NCBI GenBank assembly: GCA_964384625.1
Contig: CAYLNH010000035.1
Coordinates: forward strand, 1-37,673
DNA: 37,673 nt
Origin: CAYLNH01 sp964384625
Lineage (GTDB): Bacteria > Verrucomicrobiota > Lentisphaeria > JABSQK01
Direction of reading: 5' to 3'
Of the stretch, positions 18,510 to 26,616 are shown one piece after another. How positions within the stretch are numbered: the first letter of the stretch is position 1; the number at the start of each line of letters is the position of its first letter. The position numbers were made by a program, and so were the translations under genes. The notes under the pieces are model-generated. The model saw nothing but the letters and a program-made list of their open reading frames with translations. It was not told where the DNA came from and did no database searches.

Positions 18510-18835
18510 CGGCGATCCCTCTCTGAATTAGCGAATCCGGTAGGTTCCCTTACCGGCAGGCGCAGCAATCCCGGAGACACCTGTTCTCTTCCTGACCGTC
18601 CCGGCGGACGTCCCGATGTCCTGGTTCATTCCCGGTGCCGGCAATCCCGCCGCAACCGCAACCACGCGGCTGACAAGCACAACCTACTATGTCATAAGAT
18701 GACTTGTAAAACAATAGCAGCTGCCGAAAACATCCGGGAAAGACGTATGTACGCCCGCGGCTGGGGTTTTGTCTGTAGCGGGCAAAAGGCAGGGGGGGCT
18801 TCCCGCGGGGCCGCGCAGTTGCGTGTTGCCCGGGT
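18510..18835 (-). promoter_or_regulatory. Upstream region of the MoxR operon with leader hairpin
   Basis: No gene is visible in these 326 bases. A hairpin with 6-bp perfect stems (CCGGTA 18537-18542, TACCGG 18551-18556), extendable by a G-T and a G-C pair, lies about 30 bases upstream of moxR. A low-quality minus-strand promoter candidate is TTGTTT (18714-18709), a 17-base spacer and CATAGT (18691-18686), in the only AT-rich part of the region. If correct, the operon has a leader of about 170 bases. Confidence 0.3.
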
Positions 18836-21781
18836 CTATTCCGCCGGTTTTCCGGGAGGCTTCGGGAGGCCGTACACGCTGATGGCGCCTTGGCCGATCA
18901 CGCCGGCTTTGCCGCTGAGGACAATGTCGGTCTTGGCCCAGAAGTTCTTGCTGCCGTCGCGGCTGCCGAACGGGTGTTCCACCAGAAGATCCGCGTCCTC
19001 CGCTTCCGGCAGGGCATCCGGATCGTCCGGCGTCTTCTTTTCCTCTTTCGGGGTCTTCTTTGCTGCCGCGGTCTTCGCGGGCTTGACCTGCCAGTTGCCC
19101 TGGGCGTACGTCCGGCGGCAGTAAACGGTTGCGGTGACGAAATTGCTGCGGTCGCCGTACGCACGTTGCGTCATCTGCAGGATGGGGTCGCTCTTGGCTT
19201 CGGGATCGTCGATCGCCAACGCGCTGAAGTTGATGTCGACGCCGGCCCCCGCCGCCTTTCGCAGCACGGTTGCCCGCACCAGCTTGCCCTTGGCAACCTG
19301 TTCCCGCGACAGCTCGATCAATGCTTCGACCAGTTTCCGGGTCAACTGCTTGCCCTTGGCCTCCTTGAGCTCGGCCGGCAGTTCGATGTTACTGGTTACC
19401 TTCGTGATTTCGTGGACTGCGGGCAGGAGGTGTTTCTGGAGTTTTTCATCCTGGTCGTTTGCCGCGAGAGCCAGGATTTCCCCGAGCTTCAGCCCGGCCA
19501 GGGCGGGGCGAACCTGCTCCGGCGCCGTCGCCAGCAGTTTCTCGACCAGCGCCTTCCTGGCGTCGTCGGAGACTTTTTCAGGGGTCGGGAATTTGGGAAG
19601 TTCCGCATCCGGCTTGCCGGCGATCCGGGCGAGGGCGCGGTCGTGGAGGATGGCCAGGATGCGTTCACGGGCGAACTGGAAGGCCTGCCCCAACTGCCGC
19701 ATTGCCATCGGGTTGCCGAACATCTGTTCGATGGAGACCGCGGCCATGTCGCCGACCGTCAGGCTCTGGCCCATGCCGCTGGGGTCCGATTGCTTTTTTA
19801 CGGCCAGCAGTTGCTTCCACAACTCCGCGTGGGTTGTCGGCGAAATGGTCTGGGGCTTTTCGCCTTTCTGCTCGGCTTCCTCTTTCTGTTCGCGCAGGTG
19901 CCAGCGCAGGTACATCAACATCCCGAGGATCTGCTGCTGCAACGCCGGATTCTTGGCCGTCAGCGCTGCTTGCAGGACGGACTTCATGTTCTTGCTGGCA
20001 TCGCCCTGACGCAGTTTGCGATTCAGGATGCTGCCCACTTCGTCAAAGCGTTTCTCGCCGGAAACAAGCTTGGCCAGCAGGTCGTCGACGGTCTCTTTGG
20101 AGTACATCGATTCGATCTGTTTGATGTACCGTTCAAATTCCTTCTTCTGCCAGGCCTGCATCCGGGCTTCGTCGCCCTTGGCTTTGTCGAGTTGGGCCAC
20201 GAGTTTTTTCAGCCGGGCGATGTACTTGCGGGCAAACGCCTCACCGTCCTTGCCGCGGGTCTCCAGATATTGCTGGATTCTATAGTGCTGCCGCGAGAGA
20301 TCGTCCGTCGTCACCTTGAGAAAGCGCGCTTCGATCCTGGCCAGGTCTTCCTCGGCGCCTTTGTCGATCAAGTAGTTCAGCGCCGCCGCCGACTGCTGAC
20401 GTGAACCGGAGTCGAGCATCGCCCGGGCGAGTTCGAGCGGCTTTTTGTCCTTGTTGGCGGCATGCCATTTGCCGGCTTTGTCGATGACCATCGCGGTGCG
20501 GTCGACGTCCGCCTCGTCGTTGACGACGAGGTGGTCGCGATCGGAGACGATTGTTGCGAGCAGTTTTACCGCGATGTCGCCGCGGGTCAGCGGCCGGCGG
20601 AGAGCGTTGAACTGGCGTTGGGCCATGACTGCCGGGTCGACATCCGCGTCGGCGCCGCTTTGCCGGAATTGGAGCATGGACGTGACGTCATTGGTGTTCA
20701 CCAGCGCCAGCATGAAGTCGTCGCGGGCCAGGGCGATCAGCAGGGGAATCGCCTTCATGCCGCGCCGGCAGATCTTGTCGATGACATTCGGGGTTTTCTC
20801 GTCGTCAGCTTCCGGGGGCTGCAGGACCCAGAAGGTCTCGCTGTATTCAAGCCGACTCAACGACCTGAGGACGTCCGCGGCGGCTTTGTCATTGCCGAGG
20901 GCGGCCAGTTCCGTCGCCAGCGCGTGGTCTTCGTCGGTCAAGCCTGCGGCCGTCAGTTTCGGGGCTGCGGGATTGGCGATGCGGTGGTCCAGGCGTTTCA
21001 TCAGGATCGTCACGCCGGGAAGGCTGTCCCAGTTGCGGCCGAATCGTTTGCCGATGGCGCCGAGTTCCTGTTTCAGCGATTTCCAGTCCTTCGTGTCGGC
21101 GAAGGCGTTGATGGCTTCCCGATACTGGCTGTCGGCCAGGAGATTCAAGGCGTCTTTGATCACGTCGCGTGGTTTGCCGGACAACCGGAAGAGCGTGTCG
21201 ACGACCTGGTTGGCTGCGGCCGTCTCGCCGGCGGCATGGAACTGTGCCGCCTGCAGGAACCAGGCGCCGTAGGCACCGCTGCGGCTCAGGCTTTCCAAGC
21301 GCCAGCGGTTGTTGGTCGTCGACTGCTTTTTCAACTCGGCCAGATGTTTGTTGAGTATCTCGATGTCTTTCTTGACGTCAACTTCCTGCCAGGACCCGGA
21401 CTTGGCGTAAGCCTCCTGCATGTCTTGCATCAGCGCCATCAATTTCTTACGGTCGCCGCCGGCGGCTTTGACGGCTGCCTGCCGCTTCTTCTCGAGGGCC
21501 TTGCGGTCGGTCAGCGTCACGACGCGGCAGTTATCCACGAGAAAATCCCGGGTGCCGTCTTCGTTTTCTTTCAGCAGCCAGGCGTTGCCCTTCAGCTCGA
21601 CCCGGCTGTGGCCGTAGAACATGGTCGACCGTGCCTGCCATTCCAGGTGGCCGTACCTGGCGCCGGCGGCTTTCGGCAGGCCCAGCTTATGCAGTTTCTC
21701 GAAGCCCTTGCCGTAGTCCTTCTGCTGGGCGCGGACAGAGCAGGTGAGGAGCAGGATGGCGAGCACGAACAGGCGTTTCAT
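18836..21781 (-). CDS. Secreted helical protein of unknown function
   Basis: I do not recognise this 981-residue protein. It has a signal peptide (residues 1-18, RAQ at the cleavage site). A predominantly helical, charged body follows, with possible coiled-coil segments, for example around AFARKYIARLKKLVAQL. A Lys/Pro/Glu-rich low-complexity stretch near residues 915-940 precedes a short C-terminal domain (about 940-981). It may be a helical-repeat scaffold in the envelope. The start at 21781 is chosen because GGAGG lies six bases upstream; a start at 21787 would touch the Shine-Dalgarno, and the longest frame (21877) lacks a ribosome binding site and hides the signal peptide. It lies upstream of moxR on the same strand, 326 bases away, and probably has its own promoter. 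Confidence 0.8.
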   Translation of the reverse strand: MKRLFVLAILLLTCSVRAQQKDYGKGFEKLHKLGLPKAAGARYGHLEWQARSTMFYGHSRVELKGNAWLLKENEDGTRDFLVDNCRVVTLTDRKALEKKRQAAVKAAGGDRKKLMALMQDMQEAYAKSGSWQEVDVKKDIEILNKHLAELKKQSTTNNRWRLESLSRSGAYGAWFLQAAQFHAAGETAAANQVVDTLFRLSGKPRDVIKDALNLLADSQYREAINAFADTKDWKSLKQELGAIGKRFGRNWDSLPGVTILMKRLDHRIANPAAPKLTAAGLTDEDHALATELAALGNDKAAADVLRSLSRLEYSETFWVLQPPEADDEKTPNVIDKICRRGMKAIPLLIALARDDFMLALVNTNDVTSMLQFRQSGADADVDPAVMAQRQFNALRRPLTRGDIAVKLLATIVSDRDHLVVNDEADVDRTAMVIDKAGKWHAANKDKKPLELARAMLDSGSRQQSAAALNYLIDKGAEEDLARIEARFLKVTTDDLSRQHYRIQQYLETRGKDGEAFARKYIARLKKLVAQLDKAKGDEARMQAWQKKEFERYIKQIESMYSKETVDDLLAKLVSGEKRFDEVGSILNRKLRQGDASKNMKSVLQAALTAKNPALQQQILGMLMYLRWHLREQKEEAEQKGEKPQTISPTTHAELWKQLLAVKKQSDPSGMGQSLTVGDMAAVSIEQMFGNPMAMRQLGQAFQFARERILAILHDRALARIAGKPDAELPKFPTPEKVSDDARKALVEKLLATAPEQVRPALAGLKLGEILALAANDQDEKLQKHLLPAVHEITKVTSNIELPAELKEAKGKQLTRKLVEALIELSREQVAKGKLVRATVLRKAAGAGVDINFSALAIDDPEAKSDPILQMTQRAYGDRSNFVTATVYCRRTYAQGNWQVKPAKTAAAKKTPKEEKKTPDDPDALPEAEDADLLVEHPFGSRDGSKNFWAKTDIVLSGKAGVIGQGAISVYGLPKPPGKPAE

Positions 21782-21848
21782 GGGCATCCTCCGAAATCGG
21801 TGGTGGACAGTAGTGTTGATGGTGACAGCCCCGGTTTTGGGTTGGCCT

Positions 21849-21877
21849 ACCATAGCCGGAAGCTCCGGCGGATGCAA
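21849..21877 (-). promoter_or_regulatory. Candidate promoter for the 981-residue gene
   Basis: On the minus strand TTGCAT (21877-21872) is followed after 17 bases by TATGGT (21854-21849), which matches the -10 consensus at 4 of 6 positions. The spacer contains the small palindrome CCGGAGCTTCCGG. The ribosome binding site and ATG follow 70 bases downstream. This is based on motif match alone. Confidence 0.35.
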
Positions 21878-21887
21878 GAGATAAAGG

Positions 21888-22022
21888 CGTCAGTGGGCAA
21901 TGCGTCCGTGACGGGGAGTAGCGTCTGTCGGCGTTCCACCCTTGGCAGGCTTGACCTGCCGACGGCAGGGGGGACAGGCCGCGGGAGCCGCTCCCCGTGA
22001 CGACTGTCGCGTTACGTCAGTG
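21888..22022. repeat. Possible small inserted element with inverted and direct repeats
   Basis: The 8-base word CGTCAGTG occurs at 21888-21895 and again at 22015-22022. Just inside, ACGGGGAG (21911-21918) and CTCCCCGT (21991-21998) are an inverted pair, and the centre contains the hairpin CCTGCCG-A-CGGCAGG (21955-21969). This resembles a MITE with a target-site duplication. An 8-base repeat in 135 bases can arise by chance, so the call is tentative. Confidence 0.3.
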
Positions 22023-22032
22023 TCATTCCGGG

Positions 22033-22866
22033 TCAGTCGGCCTTGAAGAGCATGGGGTATTTGGCGGCGACCTGATCGATGTTGTCCGGGGTAATCACGA
22101 TGAAGCGGTTGTTGAACGCCGCATCTTCATCCGGCGGCACCGGGGCATTCCAGTCGTAGATCTCCGGCTTGTTCTGGAGGACGACGGAGATGTGGCCGGC
22201 CGCGATTGCCTGCTTCAGTTCGTAGGTATGAGCGTTGACCAGTACCAGCCTGGGTACGGCTTGCGGATCCTTCTGCGCCTGTTTCCAGTATTGCATTGCC
22301 TGCATGTCATACGGCAGGCCGACCAGCGAAACGACAACGTTGCATTCCGGGTTGTCGGCGAGCATGGCGTCGAAGCGCTCCGCCGTCAGCATCCCTCCCG
22401 GATCCAGCATGGTGTCGTTGTCGCCCGGTTGCATGACGCTGCTCAGTTCCTCCGTGGCGGCGATCGCCGTCTTGCCGGCCAGCCCGGCATTGAGCCCGTC
22501 CATCTGGGCTTTGGTCATGGATGTGGCCGCTTCAGCGTTACCGGCGGCATACCGGATAAGCAGGATCTTGCCGCCGGCATGGCGGGACGCGATTTCCTGA
22601 CCCAGTTTCTTGTACGCAATCCGCTGGTATGTCTCTTCTTTGTGGCGCAGTTCCTTTTGGGTCGCGACGATATTTTTGCCGGTGCGCACAATGATCGCGC
22701 TGAGAAGGACGGCGGCGCCGACGCCGCACAGGATCAGACATCCCAGGACAGCGCCGACCACGCGCAGCGCGGTGTTCTTCGACAGGGCGGCAACTGCAAA
22801 ACAGGCGATGATCGCCGCCAGTACAATCGCACCGATGATTCCCAATATCAGTACGCCGACAGCCAT
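22033..22866 (-). CDS. Two-TM protein of unknown function
   Basis: I do not recognise this 277-residue protein. Two membrane helices (about 4-29 and 35-61) are followed by a short charged coiled segment (KELRHKEETYQRI) and then by an alpha/beta domain of about 180 residues that could be Rossmann-like (KILLIRYAAG, NVVVSLVGLP and PRLVLVNAHT look like beta-strand-loop units). Cysteine content is low and there is no obvious catalytic motif. The start is well supported: GGAGG ends five bases before the ATG. It lies downstream of the GspF/GspE fusion gene on the same strand, but 139 bases with a strong hairpin separate them, so cotranscription is uncertain. Confidence 0.75.
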   Translation of the reverse strand: MAVGVLILGIIGAIVLAAIIACFAVAALSKNTALRVVGAVLGCLILCGVGAAVLLSAIIVRTGKNIVATQKELRHKEETYQRIAYKKLGQEIASRHAGGKILLIRYAAGNAEAATSMTKAQMDGLNAGLAGKTAIAATEELSSVMQPGDNDTMLDPGGMLTAERFDAMLADNPECNVVVSLVGLPYDMQAMQYWKQAQKDPQAVPRLVLVNAHTYELKQAIAAGHISVVLQNKPEIYDWNAPVPPDEDAAFNNRFIVITPDNIDQVAAKYPMLFKAD

Positions 22867-22951
22867 GTTGTCCTCCGTGTATTGATTGCGTCAGTCACAC
22901 TGAGAACTATAGCAGGTTCCCGGCGGATTACGCGGCGAGGGCACCGGACCG

Positions 22952-22988
22952 CGGCGGCCGGAGCGAACGATATCGCTCCCGGCCGCCG
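22952..22988 (-). terminator. Strong GC hairpin after the ATPase fusion gene
   Basis: Positions 22952-22961 pair perfectly with 22979-22988. After a one-base bulge (22978), AGCGA (22962-22966) pairs with TCGCT (22973-22977), leaving a 6-base loop. The 15-bp stem lies just past the stop of the gene ending at 23006. No T-run follows, so it may be a 3' end stabiliser or processing site instead of an intrinsic terminator. Confidence 0.45.
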
Positions 22989-23005
22989 GCGGCGAAGAAA
23001 CGCGG

Positions 23006-26000
23006 CTATTCCGCCGGCAGGATGCGAAGGATCTCCTGCAGGCTGGTAATGCCGGCAGCGGCTTTGTCGATGCCGCAGCGCAGCAGCGAGCGCATGCCGC
23101 TGTTGAGGGCGGTTTGGTGCAGTTCCGCGGCACTTGCCTTGCGGGTCACATCTGAACGCAGCTGCTCGTTCATCACGAGAATCTCGTGGATGGCCGTGCG
23201 GCCGCGGTAGCCGGACTGCAGGCATTTGTCGCAGCCGACCGGTTCGCGAAACTCCGGGTCGGCAATGTCGGCGATCATATCGCCCACTGCCGACGACAGA
23301 TCCAGTGTCTGCGGATCGATCACGCGGCTGCAATCCGGGCAGAGCCGGCGAACCAGTCGCGGCGTGACGATGCCGGCCAGACCGGCGTTTACCAGGAACG
23401 GTTCCAGGCCGATGTCCAGCAACCGCTGCAGCGCGCCGACGCTGGTCCCGGCGTGCAGCGTGGTGAACACCAGATGCCCCGTGATCGCGGCGTGTGCCGC
23501 AAGCGTCAGCGTTTCGAAGTCACGGATCTCGCCGACCATGATGACATTCGGCGCTTGTCGCAACATGGAACGCAGGATCATTGGGAAGCCAAGGCCGATG
23601 CCGAGGTTCAGGCGGCTCTGCGAAAGCCCGGCAATCTCGTATTCCACCGGGTCTTCCACGGTGATGATGCTGCGGTCCGGCGTGTTGATGCTTTGCAGCA
23701 TGCCGTAAAGCAGTGTGGTCTTGCCGCAGCCCGTCGGGCCGTTGACGATGACCATGCCGTAGGGCAGTTGACTCAAGCCGCGGACGGTTGCCAGGTCGGC
23801 TGGATCCAGACCCAGCAGGCCGAGATCCAACTGCACGCGTTCGCGATCGAGAATGCGCAGGACCACCTTTTCGCCGAACAGCGTGGGCAGAGCAGACACG
23901 CGCAAGTCGTAGGGCTTGCCGTCGCAGCGGATCTGGATGCGGCCGTCCTGGGGCAACCGTTTCTCGGCCAGATCCAGGGCCGAAAGGATTTTCAGTCGGT
24001 TCGTGGTGCCGACGGCGTAGTCTTTTGGAATCTCAAAGAACGAGCGCAACGTGCCGTCGATGCGATAGCGGATTCGGAACTCGTCCTCATACGGCTCAAA
24101 ATGAATGTCGCTGGCGTTCGCTTTGATGCCTTTGATGATCACCTGATTGACCAGGGCGATGATGTTCTCGCCAGTGGGTTCGTCGCCGATCTTCAGTTCG
24201 TCCATATCCTCGGGAACCGGCATCTCGGTGGGAAGTATGACTTCCTCTACAGGCATCATTTCGACTTTGGGTTCTGGCGGTGTGGGGTATTCCGCCAGGG
24301 TGTTCTCGACGTCGGGAACCACCTGCAGGATTTCACCCAGTGCCACCCGGCCGGTCGCCGCTTTGGCAATGCCGTTGTCCAGCAGTGTGTGCATGCCGTC
24401 TTTGACGGCCAGTTCCCGGATTGCCGCTGGATCGACGTCGGCTGTGACGATCTCGCGGATCGCGTCTGTGACGCGGAGTACTTCGGCGATGGCGGTTCGG
24501 CCCCGGTGGCCGGTTTGCCGGCAGTCGTCGCAGCCGGCGGCGCGATGGAATGTCGGGCTGTCGAGGGCACTGAGTTGCTGCTGCACCTCCGGACTGAGTT
24601 TGCTGCTGTCCGGCGTTTGCGGTGCTTTGCAGGCGGGGCAGAGTTCGCGCGCCAGCCGCAGCGAGACAACGCCGATGACGGTGGACTTCACCAGGAACGG
24701 TTCCAATCCCATATCCAGCAGTCGCTTGATGGCGTCCGCGGTTGTGTTCGTATGCAGCCCGGTGATGACCACGTGGCCGGTCATCGCTGCCTGAACACAG
24801 GTATTGGCGGTTTCGAGATCGCGGATCTCACCAACCATGATGACATCGGGGTCCTGGCGCAGCATGGCGCGGACCGAGGCCGTGAACGTCAGGCCTTTGC
24901 GCGGCAGGATCTGCAGTTGGTTGACCCCTTTGATCGGGAGCTGTACAGGGTCTTCGGCGGTGCACAGGCAACGAGTGCCGTCGTTGATCTCAGCCAGCAG
25001 CGAGTACATCAGCGTTGTTGTGCCGGAGCCCGTCGGGCCCGTGACCAGGATAATGCCGTTTGGTTGGCGGATGAGGTCTCGGACGGTTTCCAAATCCGCC
25101 GGCTCGAAGCCGATGTCTGACAATGGAATTTCAGACATGGCCTGAGTCAGTACGCGGAGAACCGCGCGCTCGCCGTGGATATTCGGCAGGATGCTCAAAC
25201 GCAGGTCCACCGATTCATCGTCGACTTCGATCAGAATGCGAGCGTCCTGCGGCCGTTTTCTTTCGCTGATGTCGCAACCCGCCATCAGTTTCAGCCGCTG
25301 GATGATGGCGTCGCGGAGTTCCGCCGGCGGCGGTTCCATTTCTTGCAGCACACCGTCAACCCGGTGACGAACGCGGATGCCGTCGGGGCGCGGGTCAAAA
25401 TGGATGTCGCTGGCGCGGTTCTTGACCGCCGTCGTGATGATGTTGTTGACGGTCTCGATGACGACCGAGTCGTTTGTTACGTCTCCGCTGACGTATTCGG
25501 CCACGCGACGCAAATCGCCGCCGCTGTAGCGGCCGGCGGCCAGCGCGTCGGCGATCTGCAGCACCACTTCAGCCAGATTTCGGTTGCGTTCGCCGGCAGC
25601 CAGCACCGGTGCGATCTGCGGCGGGAACACGGGCCCCATATCCGCCACGGTCTGGGCCATGCCGCGGCCGTCCAGGATGCCCTGCCGGATCGCTCGAGCC
25701 GCCTCCTGCAATGCCGGCCCGGCGGCTTCTTCGGCGGCCGCCTCAAGCGCGTTGAGAATCGGAACGCCCGTGCTCAGCAGCAGGCCGAGGGCCCGCCAGA
25801 AGAGGTGTTGGTCCTCATCCGATACGGTCTGGTTCCGGCGTGGGAACGCGCCGGACTGAATGCCGTCCGCCAGTCGTTTGATGGCGGTATCCACGGCCGA
25901 CGAGGCCGCGCCCCCCTGCAGTATCAGCATGTCGCAGCGGGTAAACAGTTGCGGGAATTCCTGCAGCGTCGCGGCAAAGTCGTCGCCGGCGCGGATGCGC

Positions 26001-26149
26001 TTGATCATCTCTTGGATTGTCCGGCCGAAGTCCGTATCGGTCATGGACTCGCCGATTACCTCCAAACTCTTGATTAGAGGCTGACCAATATCCAATTGTT
26101 CGTACAGCGAATGCCAGAAGTCGACGTGTTCTTTCTGTTCAGCTTGCAT
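23006..26149 (-). CDS. GspF-GspF-GspE-GspE fusion: double secretion/pilus ATPase
   Basis: This 1047-residue protein joins parts normally encoded separately in type II secretion and type IV pilus systems. Residues about 10-97 and 117-205 each resemble the soluble half of the GspF/PilC platform protein (second copy: LLLSTGVPILNALE), without GspF's membrane helices. Two GspE/PilB-type ATPase domains follow (about 225-620 and 640-1045). Each has an ASDIHF motif, an Asp box (AEDPVQ, VEDPVE), a Walker B region (IMVGEIRD), a His box (LHTNT, LHAGT) and a two-CxxC zinc site. The second Walker A is intact (GPTGCGKT, Lys810). In the first, GPTGSGT has Thr377 where Lys is expected. No signal peptide or TM, so it is cytosolic. 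The ATG at 26149 overlaps the preceding stop (TGATG), with GGAG seven bases upstream. No pilin, secretin or full platform gene is in the window. Confidence 0.9.
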   Translation of the reverse strand: MQAEQKEHVDFWHSLYEQLDIGQPLIKSLEVIGESMTDTDFGRTIQEMIKRIRAGDDFAATLQEFPQLFTRCDMLILQGGAASSAVDTAIKRLADGIQSGAFPRRNQTVSDEDQHLFWRALGLLLSTGVPILNALEAAAEEAAGPALQEAARAIRQGILDGRGMAQTVADMGPVFPPQIAPVLAAGERNRNLAEVVLQIADALAAGRYSGGDLRRVAEYVSGDVTNDSVVIETVNNIITTAVKNRASDIHFDPRPDGIRVRHRVDGVLQEMEPPPAELRDAIIQRLKLMAGCDISERKRPQDARILIEVDDESVDLRLSILPNIHGERAVLRVLTQAMSEIPLSDIGFEPADLETVRDLIRQPNGIILVTGPTGSGTTTLMYSLLAEINDGTRCLCTAEDPVQLPIKGVNQLQILPRKGLTFTASVRAMLRQDPDVIMVGEIRDLETANTCVQAAMTGHVVITGLHTNTTADAIKRLLDMGLEPFLVKSTVIGVVSLRLARELCPACKAPQTPDSSKLSPEVQQQLSALDSPTFHRAAGCDDCRQTGHRGRTAIAEVLRVTDAIREIVTADVDPAAIRELAVKDGMHTLLDNGIAKAATGRVALGEILQVVPDVENTLAEYPTPPEPKVEMMPVEEVILPTEMPVPEDMDELKIGDEPTGENIIALVNQVIIKGIKANASDIHFEPYEDEFRIRYRIDGTLRSFFEIPKDYAVGTTNRLKILSALDLAEKRLPQDGRIQIRCDGKPYDLRVSALPTLFGEKVVLRILDRERVQLDLGLLGLDPADLATVRGLSQLPYGMVIVNGPTGCGKTTLLYGMLQSINTPDRSIITVEDPVEYEIAGLSQSRLNLGIGLGFPMILRSMLRQAPNVIMVGEIRDFETLTLAAHAAITGHLVFTTLHAGTSVGALQRLLDIGLEPFLVNAGLAGIVTPRLVRRLCPDCSRVIDPQTLDLSSAVGDMIADIADPEFREPVGCDKCLQSGYRGRTAIHEILVMNEQLRSDVTRKASAAELHQTALNSGMRSLLRCGIDKAAAGITSLQEILRILPAE

Positions 26150-26616
26150 CAGGCTACTCCCTGGTTGAATGCGTCTATGGAGGCGTGTGCCGACCAACTG
26201 GCGGCGGCACTGCTGCGATAGGCCCGCTCACGCTGCTCGATCCAATCGAGCAGGCGCGTGCGGCGGACCCGGATGTTGCCGGCGAGCTCGAAAGCCGGCA
26301 GGTCGTCGACGATATCGTTCAGGTCTTCTGCAGAAATCTTGAGGTATTCAGCCACGTCCTCGAGAGTCATGATCTCGGACTGCGGCGCCTGGCGGGTGGC
26401 GCCGGCAAGAGCGCGCCTGGTGTTCAGCAGGGCCTCGGCCGGTGGCGGCGTGGGTTTGGCGGCGGCGAGCAGTTGGTCAGTCAACTGCAGGGCTTCGATG
26501 CGTCCCTGGCACTCCTGGCAGCCTGCGGCGTGTTCGCGGATGGCGGCAGCGCGATCGGCATCCAGGTCGCCGGCGGCATAGGCGGCCAGTTCATCGTAGC
26601 TGATATCGCAAGTCAT
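26149..26616 (-). CDS. Anti-sigma-like zinc finger protein with excisionase-type HTH
   Basis: This 155-residue protein has an N-terminal anti-sigma zinc-binding motif, HxxxCxxC (HAAGCQEC, about residues 28-35), as in zf-HC2/ZAS proteins. Its second half is a MerR/excisionase-type helix-turn-helix: MTLEDVAEYLKIS, then LPAFELAGNIRVRRTRLLDWI. There is no membrane helix, unlike many anti-sigma factors, so it probably acts in the cytosol. The start overlaps the sigma gene's stop by four bases (ATGA, 26613-26616) and the stop overlaps the ATPase start. By position it is expected to bind the adjacent sigma factor, and the HTH could bring DNA binding to the complex. That function is inferred. Confidence 0.8.
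   Translation of the reverse strand: MTCDISYDELAAYAAGDLDADRAAAIREHAAGCQECQGRIEALQLTDQLLAAAKPTPPPAEALLNTRRALAGATRQAPQSEIMTLEDVAEYLKISAEDLNDIVDDLPAFELAGNIRVRRTRLLDWIEQRERAYRSSAAASWSAHASIDAFNQGVA

Noticed and set aside
22906..22920. GGAACC upstream of the two-TM gene as an ECF sigma -35 box
   Set aside because: No suitable -10 motif is found at the right spacing and the sigma gene's own upstream region lacks the same word. A TATAGT lies only three bases away and has no -35.
23186..25120. A 644-codon plus-strand open frame
   Set aside because: It lies entirely within the F-F-E-E ATPase gene, whose motifs are unmistakable.
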